Shown: one piece after another, positions 55,955-64,000 of the stretch
How the letters are laid out: every line of letters begins with the position of its first letter
Position numbering within the stretch: position 1 is the first letter of the stretch
Assembly (NCBI GenBank): GCA_003971905.1
Contig: RSEE01000017.1
Coordinates: forward strand, 682,001 to 746,000
Direction: 5' to 3'
Source of the DNA: Moniliella sp. 'wahieum'
Lineage: Eukaryota > Basidiomycota > Moniliellomycetes > Moniliellales > Moniliellaceae
Length of the DNA: 64,000 nt
The notes under the pieces: model-generated
What the model was told of the DNA's origin: nothing
What the model saw: only the letters and a program-made list of their open reading frames with translations
The model's database searches: none
Position numbers and translations under genes: made by a program

Positions 55955-57881
55955 TCAGGGGGGGAACTCGTTGGCGCTTAGGTCAAAGTAAGGGTGCCGA
56001 AGCGCATCGTGCACCGTGATCCGCTTGGCGGGTCGTACTCGAGCAGACGACGGGAAGATGAAGGAAGCGGATGTTGTGTTTATGGTACGCGCCTGGGTAA
56101 GTGAGCGCGGTCACGATTTTCTTCATCGCGCACGTAGCGTTGAGAGTTACGGGACGTTTGGTTGGGGAAGTGAAGGCGACCGTGGCGGAACCACTCGGGC
56201 TTGGACCGTTCGGCGCGCAGACGAAAAGGTTCGGGCATAGGACCTAGCACAGCTTCCATCATAGCCAAGTGTTCGAGGTTGTCGTGCGTCTGGAACAGCG
56301 CATCGCCCGTGTGGAACTCGATGAGAATGCACCCAATGCTCCATGCGTCGCAGGGGAACGACCAGCCCATGCCCAGCATGATCTCTGGAGCGCGGTAGTG
56401 CCGCGTTGAGACCACGGCCGAATGGTACTCGTCGTTAAACGTTGCCGAACCAAAATCAATCAGGCGAAGAGCAGTGTTCTTGAGGATCTTCCACCGCTTC
56501 GAGTTGGCAGTGCGGGAAGAATACGGCTTGGTGACAAAATCCGCATCCTCAAGAAGAATGTTTTCAGGCTTAAGGTCCGTGTGGACAAGTTGAAGCGAAT
56601 GAAGGAAAGCGACACTCTTGAGCAGTTGTTTGGCAAAACTCCAAATGTGGGTCGAAGGGAACGGATGAAACTCGTTCTCCTTTAAAAAGTCAAACACGGA
56701 TTTGGACAGCAACTCGGAAACGATGCAAACATGATTCTTGTAGTGAACGTCGAGACGAGGTGGATGCATCGATTTTCGTTGCGTGGATCGTGCTCGCGCA
56801 ACGTCCGCAACACACGGATCTCAATCTGCGACGCATCGCGGTACTTTTGAACGGCGCGGATCACCTTGATTGCCACCCGGGTCCGTTGCGTTCGGTCAAA
56901 ACACTCCACCACCTTGCCAAACGTACCCTGCCCCAGCTGAGATAAAATCTTGAACCGAGGCGTGATACTGTCGCCCAGACGAACAATAAAGTGGCCCTCT
57001 TCATCGTCTACCGGCAGACCCGTCTTGGGAGGCGAAGGGACATCCGGGGAGAGAACATTCTACCTTGCAAGTCAGTTTCAGCAGCCCAGAGGGAGGGGGG
57101 AGTGCAACGTACCGAAGAAGAAGCAATGGCTTGATCCGGCCGCGGGCGGGTATGATGGGCCGACACAGCACCGCGGGTGGAAGTGGTAGCCGGGACGGGA
57201 GGGATAGGGTAGGAAGAGGTGACGGAGGGTAAGGAAGAGATGGAGTTGGGCGCATTGGCATGGACGTGTGCACGGGTGGTACGAGCAATCTTGTTTTGCG
57301 TATCGACATCGCCCGCGCTTGCGCTTGGCACTGGTACTCACACTCACACTCGCTTGCGAGAAGGAGGGATCGTCCATTCGCGCCGCACCTACTCCCGTGC
57401 GCAGCGTTCCCGGGCGACGAGAGGGAGCAGAGGGGGCAGAGGGAACAGAGGGAACAGAGGGGGGAGGAGGATGTTGAGCAGCCACACGAGACCGCTTGGT
57501 CGCGGGCGGAGCGTCGTCCTCCGCTGCGCGTTTGCGCGCACGCGTCCGTGGCTCCCGAGGAGATGTGAAAGTGGCGGGGTCATACCGCGTTACCCGTGTC
57601 CGCGTCGAGCGCCGTGGTCCGACCGGCACAGCGGGGTCCGCAACCGCAGCTGGCGGAGGTTGAAACCCAGCGTCCTCAGTGCCCAGGAGGCGGGAAGGGG
57701 GCGCATCGGAATCGGCCCCATGGGGACCAGGACCGGCCTGGGAAAGCGCAGAAGAAGCATGGGCATCCTCGTCGCTGTCGAGGCAAATGACCGACTGGTC
57801 TCGGCCGTTGATGTTTTCCCGAACACTGCGTGTCGGGTGCGCAGCGGGTGCGTGGGCGCGTTGCGTAGAGGGGGTAGCCAT
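55955..57881 (-). CDS. LAMMER-type dual-specificity kinase (CLK/Lkh1/Kns1)
   Basis: Nuclear CLK-family kinase, generally linked to splicing-factor phosphorylation and stress control. The start at 57881 gives MATPSTQRAHAPAAHPTRSV and a long disordered N-terminus with basic patches (RTRARKRAAEDD, SAKRKRG). Intron 57060-57112 leads to the catalytic domain: RFKILSQLGQGTFGKVVECF (glycine loop), RVAIKVIRAVQKYRDASQIE (catalytic Lys), QLVHTDLKPENILLEDADF (HTDLKPEN), LRLIDFGSAT (DFG), STRHYRAPEIMLGMGWS, and EHLAMMEAVLGPMP, the signature for which the family is named. The C-terminus contains ITVHDALRHPYFDLSANEFP, stop at 55955. Frame changes lie near 57320, 56760, 56110 and in the last exon. The kinase identity is certain. 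Confidence 0.95.
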
Positions 57882-57989
57882 GAGTGGCAAAGGGAAGGGA
57901 AGGTGAGGGCGACGGCAGGGGGGTTGCAGCGAGATGGGAGGTGAGGGGTGGCACAGCGCAAGGGCAAATGCCACACGTACCCGAGCGGG

Positions 57990-58130
57990 AGAGCGAGGGT
58001 GAGGGAGAAGACGAGGAGAAGGGCGGGGATGAAGCCGAGGGCGGGGACGGGGGCGAGGACGGGGGCGAGGGCGAGGACGAGGGCCAAGACGAGGGCGAAG
58101 GCAAAGGCAAAGGCAAAGGCAACGGCAAAG
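57990..58130. repeat. degenerate hexamer array (GGCGAG/GACGGG/GGCAAA)
   Basis: G/A-rich hexanucleotide repeats on the + strand (C/T on the kinase-coding strand) in the likely kinase leader. It is G-rich enough to suggest quadruplex potential. Confidence 0.75.
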
Positions 58131-58323
58131 CTCAGCCTACCCAAGCCAATGTGCCCCAGCGAAGCCAAAGGGGCAGCAGGCGGAGTAGCAGCAGGCTTCT
58201 GGCCCTCGTGCTCGGCCGACGGAGGATATAGGACGGCGGCAGACTGCTGCTGTGCCCCCGCCTGCTCTGCTGCTTACCTCATCCGTCTCGTCATTGGCAG
58301 CGGCCCAATGAAATCGGAGCTGC

Positions 58324-58358
58324 GAACATTGAACATTGCACATTGCACATTGCACATT
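58324..58358. repeat. tandem heptamer array GAACATT x2, GCACATT x3
   Basis: Five in-phase 7-bp units differing at one position, then GAACC. Confidence 0.95.
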
Positions 58359-59204
58359 GAACCTTTGGTGCCTGAATTGAATTCACTTCTTTCCTAGATC
58401 GACTCTGGCTGGCTCTTCCACAGTAGAACACCGCCAAGGTTACGATTGTGGCTCTAGTCGCAGTGTGCCCATTTGTTGTTCAGGTGGGTATTATACCGAC
58501 GTCTATAGGCGCATCAGCCAAAGCGACAATGAAAAGGAATCATAGAATTGTCATGTCAAGAAGCAAACACAGGTGCCCTCTCGAGACCTGGAACGCTTCT
58601 CTTCATTGACTTGAACATGGAAACTGATGGTGAGAATGGGGAATGGTGTTGAAAAGCAGGTATTGAAACAATGACTACAAAACGTAAGTTGCGACACAGG
58701 ACGATCTCCCTGTCCTTTATTCACCGGAATGAATAGACAGGGAGGGAATACACGGTGGGCTGAGAACGAAAAAAGGAAAAACGAGAGCGAATGTGGATGG
58801 ATGCTTAAACGGGAGTGAATGAGTGGATGCTTGAGTGGAATGTGAGTGAAAAAGGGAACCGGAAAAGGATAAAAAGACTGGCACATAGGCCAACAATCAC
58901 CCTGGGAGTGCAGGGTGTATGTATATACGTGTTCGAGATATCAACAGGACATTGAATCCGTCAAGCTCTTGCCGAGAAGAGAAAGAAAGCGACACAACGG
59001 TCATGATTCTTCTTTTTGATTTTTCTTTTAGGCGATGGCTCAGGGGAAGAGAGAACAGGTGATTGACAACACGATCACGGATGTTGGGAATGCAAACTGC
59101 TGGCCGAAAAAGAAGCCTCGCAGACGTGCACTTCTTCCAACATTGTACCGTGGCTCCGACAACGCTTCTACGCCTGCTCCCCAATCTCCACTCCAGTCTC
59201 TTCT

Positions 59205-62072
59205 TCAAGCCCCTCTGCTCCTCTTGCTCCACTTGAGCAGTCGTTTGACACCCTTCTTGGGCCCCTTCATCCCCCTCCTCTTCAGCCGTCCGGTCGATCG
59301 ACAGATTTTCAAACCCTCCACACCCTCATCCGCACCTTGACCACCGCCCTCTTCCGGCGCCTGTTCACCCTCTTGCTCATCCGCTTGCTCTCTTCTGGCA
59401 CGGGCTTCCTGATCCGAAGGGGTATCGGGCGACCAACGCGACGCGTTTCTGTCGGGGAGTAACGCGCATTCTTCCGTGGTGGGAATCCTGCGACGCATTG
59501 CTAGTGAAAGCCACTCCACCATGTTCCTGCGTTGGATCTCCTGGGTGCGCAGCTGAGCGGTAGCCACGGGGTCTCCGGACACCTGCAGCTGCCCCGGGGC
59601 AAGGGTGGATCGAAAGGGTGGGGGAAACGATCGGAGGAGGGTGCTGAAATACTTGTTGAGCTGGATTGGGGTTCAGCGTCGGGAGACCACGCGGATCAGG
59701 ACGAGATGTCGGTGCCATGGTCGTCGGGGCGAGGGAGGGGAGGCACGTAGAAGTAGAGCCAGTTGGATTCGGATTCCGATTCCGAGTCGGGTTAGGATTA
59801 GACGACGTGGGAGTGGGAGTGTTGCGAGGGATGGACGGAATGCGCTCTCGGCCTTGCGGCGGGGAAGAAGAAGAGGTGGCCAAGATGGGCCCGGGTGGGT
59901 TTTGGGTGGTAACAGGGCGAGCCCGATTGGCAAGGTGTGGACTGATAGGCGGTACACCTGCTCTAAGTTCGTCGGGGGCATCAGGGCCGTACATCCTGAC
60001 AAGCGAAGCCCATACATTGCGCATCCAAACCACACGGCGCCTCTCGGCTAGATTGGTAATCATGAGTTGATACAACTCTTCCCACGCTTGCGACGGAGAG
60101 GGTGCTCTTTCCACTCCCCCGGGGGGGACCATGCTAGACGTCGGTCTCGCACCAAACGAGTCCAGGAATCCAGGATCGGGGTTGAATGAGGGACTGGAAC
60201 GAGTGCCGGAGTCTGACATGGTAGATTGGTGGGCGGTTGGAAAGGGGTGCGGGCCCGGATCAGCTTCGGTACTCCCACCTGGTGGAAGAACAAATGCCTC
60301 ATTAGGGTTTGCGGTAATTTCTTCATCGCCACCGAACTCTCTGGGACGCTGAGGAGTTTCGCGCAAGGGTTCAAGGGGTTGCCCACTCGGGCTCGACCGT
60401 TCTTCCTGCCCCTCTTGGATGGGTTCAATCATAAAAGTACGTTGTGCGGACGCTGGAGCTGTGAAGGGCCCCGTCTCGCCACTCCCGGACGGTGGGCTTT
60501 GAACGTTTGTCTCGTATGATAATCGATCTGATCCAGGCCTACTACTGGGCCTTGGCAGTGTTCCTTCCTGGCGCAAGGGCGCAAGAGGGGGTGACTCGTC
60601 ATCACCGAACTCATCGGGTCCCCTTCGACAGGAGGGAAACCGGAAAGTGACGAAGACGGACCTTGCACACGTGGTAATGGTTCTGGGGGTAATACCGGCA
60701 CGAGACTTGGCTCCAGGAACTCTGGAGATACTCCCGGAGTTGGACTTGGATCGAGTACGTCCGTAGGCACTGGGGGCGGGACGTATTGGCTCGAGCAGAC
60801 CTGGGGATGGTGTCGGTTCGGGACGTGTTGGCCGGAGTACGCCAGTGGGCACTGGCGGGGCAGGCCGTGATGGCTCGAGTACACCAGGGGATACTATTGA
60901 GGCGAGAATTATTGGTTCGAGTTGCAGACTTGGCTCCAGTACTGGGGGGGATGCGCCGACCGTCTGGCCAGCCATGGGGAACAAAATATGCCCCTCTTGG
61001 TCGTGGTTTGGGTTTGGGGCTGTGTCCGCGGGGCATGTTCCCATCTAAAGGAGAGGGGCGGTGCTTCTTGCTGCAACCCGGGTACGAAGTCCCGCAGGCC
61101 TTCCATACCCTCTGGTATATGGGGTGCCGATCCCATCGGCTCGTTCGGGTTGTGGATCGGAGAAGAGACCCGGGGCGGTAAAGTGCCAAGCACTCGACGC
61201 TCACGCGAAGCGTATCGGATTCTGTCCCTAACACGGTGGAGCATGCCGGTGGTCCACGTACCGAGCGACCCAAAGTGACGATGTCGGTTGGGATGGTCCA
61301 CTTGGGTCTCGGGTGCGGGTTGGTCACTGCCCTGTTGGGGCAGGGTGGAATCTCTTTCTGGGTTTTTGTCTCCACGATGAAAAGGACTGGTGTGATGTCC
61401 GAGTCGCGGCCATGGGAAAAAGGGTGCCCGCCCCGTTCCCGGTGACGAGGGGGGGAGTCAGAGCACTTGATGAACCCGAACGCGGGTGAAGAGTAACTCT
61501 CACTTGCGGGCGCGGGTGAGGGACGGGCACGGGGCCGGCACTAATGGTTTGCCCCGCTTCTCCAGGGTGGGGAGCAGCCTGCGTGACCGAACCAGTATCG
61601 TCGCTTGGTGGCTCCTCCTCCTCATCACTTGGTGGTCCTCCTCCTCATCACTTTCTTCCCCATCGTCCGCCGCCGCCGCCGCCACCACCTCTAACCCGTG
61701 ACCGAGGACTTCGTGGTCACCGTCGCCGCCGCCTTCTGCTCCTTCGTGATCACTTTCCTCCCCCTCTTCCACCTCGGCCTCTTGAAGGGAGGGAAGCACA
61801 TCGGCTCCAAGCCTTGAACGCGCCCGCATGCGTGTTGCGGCTATTTGCCGCCGAATCTGATGCGCACGTTGTCTGAGTATTTCTTCTGGATCCGTCAAGA
61901 TGGTTCGAGGAGGAACGTGCCTTCGATCCGGACGCCGCGACGATAATGGGAAAGGGTTGGGCGCGTGAAGCACCGGTGGGTTGCCTTGGCTCAAAGCGAC
62001 AAAGGTGGGTTCAGGGCGATTGGCTCTTGCAGGTCGCTGGGGGTTGGGGGGGGTTTGTCTTGTTGTGACCAT
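59205..62072 (-). CDS. large Pro/Ser-rich disordered protein, unknown
   Basis: Probable protein of more than 900 residues. The likely start at 62072 gives MVTTRQTPPNPQRPARANRP. A basic segment (RAHQIRRQIAATRMRARSRL) and a long acidic stretch (about 61650-61780, EEGEESDHEGAEGGGDGDHE and a second EESDEEEDH run) follow. Around 60690-60920 are near-repeats of the type VLEPSRPAPPVPTGVLRPT and GLLEPIRPAP. A more ordered patch (AWEELYQLMITNLAERRRVV) lies near 60030-60090. The C-terminal 120 residues are charged and helical (QEIQRRNMVEWLSLAMRRRI), with an acidic/Gln run and a basic end (LKRRGMKGPKKGVKRLLKWS). No domain is recognised, and there is no signal peptide. The frame changes at least five times. 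Confidence 0.5.
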
Positions 62073-62685
62073 TCCTACCCTTAAGGCTACGTTCCGAGCG
62101 GTGCTACGCAATGCGTGTCTATCACCTGCAGAGTCAAACGCAGTGTGCAAGCTGAGCCACGGAATGATGGAGAGGGGTGGTAGGAGGGGTGAGGCCGGCA
62201 TTGGGAAGGCGAGAATAGAGGAGAAGGTCTCGCCCACCAGATCGACCGGTATATTGTACCAGCTGGGTGGGGAGGGATCCACCCCCCTCAGTAGAGGGAC
62301 TGTACGGGTCCTAAATAACCCGCGTCATCGAAATAGAGCCGGTTCGCCGATGAGCCGGGTACGGGGAAGACTGAAAGGAGCCGGGGGGGGAGAAAATATC
62401 TGTCCAAAGTATACGAAAGAGACACAGGATGGTCTGGACCAGCCAACAGAAGCAGGATTGGAATTGTGTCGGTCTGGCGACGGTTGGTACGTCACCAACA
62501 TTTGTGGCACGGCTGTTCCTCGCCAAGACAAGTACTGTACATTCCACTCCGTCAGGATCGGGACCTCTGTTACCTCAGTCAGGCGAAGCAAGAGGGTCAC
62601 TGTGGCGGGAACAGCAACATGAACGAATGGGATGCCTGGTAGGTGGATAATGTAGACCACTTTTTGGTGCACTCGCACAGTTATT
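62073..62685. other. intergenic between tandem minus-strand genes
   Basis: About 610 bases. An overlapping minus-strand frame continues from the next gene through 62325 with a hydrophobic stretch; see that entry. A TATA-like GGTATATTG lies near 62248. Confidence 0.4.
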
Positions 62686-63261
62686 CTACCAACCACAAAA
62701 CAGAGCAACATCCATAACAAAACAGTCAGGCACGTGCGCTGAAGAACTGGGGATGCGAAGAGCTTCATACCTGCGGTTTCCCTGACGAAGTTCATGAACC
62801 ATGGAGAGGCGTATGTCTTCCACGTTGGAGGGTTGGGAATAAACAATAAAGGTGCGAACCGTGAGAAAGAAGCCGAGCAGGGAGCTGATTCCTGGGAAGC
62901 GGTGCATCGGGGTATGAAAGACAACCCGCCCAGTATTTCTGACAACGGTAGCAGGACGGTCCCGCCCCATCGGATCGTCAGGGATGCCACCAGGAGTTGC
63001 AGCAGCAGCAGCAGCTTGGGCACCAACATTACCATTGTTATCATCAGGAAGGGATGCCGAAAGGATATATTCGCCTTGGGGGTTGACGGGGATATAGACG
63101 AAAAAACGATGGTTCGTGTCAAGGGCTATCCGCCAAAGGTGGGCTGGGATTCGGCGGCGCCGGTGGATGAGACCCTGTTGAGCTGGTAGTGGTTGCGGTG
63201 GGAATGCGTCTGGCAGTGTGCGCGAATCGATAGTGTGCGGGTGAGAAGGAGTGTGGCTCAT
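62686..63261 (-). CDS. hypothetical protein, possible membrane anchor, unknown
   Basis: An open frame of 191 codons starts MSHTPSHPHTIDSRTLPDAF at 63261 after a very C/T-rich leader. Mid-protein text is folded-looking (RRRIPAHLWRIALDTNHRFF, then VYIPVNPQGEYILSASLP), an Ala run follows, and then RFPGISSLLGFFLTVRTFIV, which could be a membrane segment. It ends VMDVALFCGW at 62686. If the frame shifts near 62880, an alternative C-terminus continues to 62325 through LTVLLWMLLCFVVG, a strong membrane helix. Given the indels elsewhere I cannot choose. A TATATAG element near 63688 could mark a promoter, with upstream ATGs at 63618 and 63606 as other starts. No family is recognised. Confidence 0.45.
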   Translation of the reverse strand: MSHTPSHPHTIDSRTLPDAFPPQPLPAQQGLIHRRRRIPAHLWRIALDTNHRFFVYIPVNPQGEYILSASLPDDNNGNVGAQAAAAAATPGGIPDDPMGRDRPATVVRNTGRVVFHTPMHRFPGISSLLGFFLTVRTFIVYSQPSNVEDIRLSMVHELRQGNRRYEALRIPSSSAHVPDCFVMDVALFCGW

Positions 63262-64000
63262 GGCGCAGGGAGGGGAGGGGGGGTAGCTGATGTGGGACGT
63301 AGGAATGGAGAGGGCGTGAGGGGGGGGGGCGAAGTACAGATGAGATGGTGGCGGCTGCGTAGAGAGCAGGTCGAGAGAGCGGACGCAAGTAGCGCATGCT
63401 GTGTATAGCTCAACGGGGCTGCGCACACGATACCGATAGAAGCGTACGCGCGGCACAAAGGGCGGTGCTTCTTCGGCTGTCAGAGAGAGCACACGGGCTG
63501 CATCCCACTGAGTTGGAGTGCATCGATTCGAATGTGCCTCGCTTAGCCCCAACCAGACCCAGGATGCCTCCCGACAGCCTCGCTTGCAGGTGACAACGGA
63601 TGGCATCAATGCTATCATAATGTTCTCTCCGTAGGCGGCACTGTGGTCTGAGGGGCCCGACAAAAAGCTGTGATTCTCCAGTGGCACTATATATGACGGC
63701 TATAAGCGCAGTACTCTTGCAGATACCGCGTGCCTTATATTATTTCTGCAAGTTCTCTTGCAGCGCGCTTACCTTTGCTTCCGTCTTGCAGCCATCACCA
63801 GGTATGGGGAAGATGGAGGCCAACACAAAATGCTGAAGAATGCGTGCTAGTAGCGCAGCGTAGTAGATATGGCCAGGGCGAGATGGCTGGACAGCATGAG
63901 ACGCCATCACAGACGGAGGCCTATGACGTACCCATGGCTAAGCGCTAATGGGATCCACCAGGCCAGAGGGGAGGACTGGCTACGTAACGCGGCAGTGGGG
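63262..64000. other. leader/promoter of the last gene and window end
   Basis: C/T-rich (on the minus strand) just upstream of the gene, a TATA-like element near 63688-63695, and then nothing recognisable to the window edge. Confidence 0.45.

Larger units (their letters stand above)
57882..59204. other. kinase promoter/leader and intergenic region
   Basis: Immediately upstream of the kinase start, about 57990-58130 is a GC-rich run of (GGCGAG)- and (GGCAAA)-like hexamers that leaves chance frames open on both strands. CACATTG heptamers follow at 58324-58358. The remainder to 59204 is probably 3' flank of the next minus-strand gene. Confidence 0.5.

Noticed and set aside
57884-58231. Plus-strand open frame rich in Glu/Gly/Lys
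   Set aside because: It is produced by G/A-rich hexamer repeats in the kinase leader; the opposite strand is also open, as expected for low-complexity sequence.
59205-62072. Possible gag-like or retroelement protein, because of its large disordered frame next to another orphan
   Set aside because: No zinc knuckle, protease, polymerase or integrase text and no terminal repeats were seen nearby, so I treat it as a host protein of unknown function.
1-64000. Transposons, LTR elements, viruses or CRISPR
   Set aside because: No reverse transcriptase, transposase, capsid or integrase motifs and no long terminal or inverted repeats were recognised. The heptamer arrays have no spacers and are far too short for CRISPR.

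Overview
This window looks like nuclear DNA of a GC-rich fungus, most likely a basidiomycete. The genes are eukaryotic (cytosolic ribosomal proteins, delta-COP, GWT1, a LAMMER kinase, a G-protein gamma subunit) and carry few, short introns (about 50-120 bases, one of 219) with GTACGT/GTGAGT-type donors and CTAAC/CTGAC-like branch sites. Secreted and GPI-anchored aspartyl proteases, a GH128 glucanase and a DUF3533/SNG1-type membrane protein fit a fungus. The class cannot be fixed from sequence alone.

Layout: 3-12 kb holds a secreted aspartyl protease (+) and an armadillo-repeat RAP1GDS1-like protein (-). 12-24 kb holds glutaredoxin (+), an orphan gene (-), GWT1 (+), a GH128 glucanase (-), a weak gene candidate (-), ribosomal protein eL20 (-) and delta-COP (-). 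24-37 kb holds asparaginase with ankyrin repeats (+), a disordered coiled-coil protein (+), an SMP-30/gluconolactonase-like secreted protein (+), a small barwin-like secreted protein (+), ribosomal protein eS25 (+) and a GPI-anchored aspartyl protease (-). A gene-poor 5 kb follows. 42-58 kb holds a DUF3533 membrane protein (+), CENP-N/CHL4 (-) head to head with GRC3 (+), a CitE/CLYBL-like lyase (-), G-gamma (+), an ARL1-like GTPase (-), a proline racemase family enzyme (-) and a LAMMER kinase (-). 59-64 kb holds two unrecognised minus-strand genes.

Functionally this is an ordinary mix of unlinked housekeeping and cell-surface genes: secretory traffic and GPI anchoring (delta-COP, ARL1, GWT1), wall and secreted hydrolases (two aspartyl proteases, GH128, barwin-like), translation and rRNA processing (eL20, eS25, GRC3), kinetochore (CENP-N), pheromone signalling (G-gamma) and amino-acid or organic-acid catabolism (asparaginase, proline racemase family, CitE-like).

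Two properties dominate. First, most long genes, including homologues of essential ones, are interrupted by repeated reading-frame shifts, several beside homopolymers, while short genes are intact. Residual assembly indels explain this better than gene decay. Second, the intergenic DNA is strewn with tandem repeats of exactly 7 bp whose unit is usually a 6-bp palindrome plus one spacer base, with many different palindromes used. I found no virus-like element, transposon, tRNA or rRNA that I could support.
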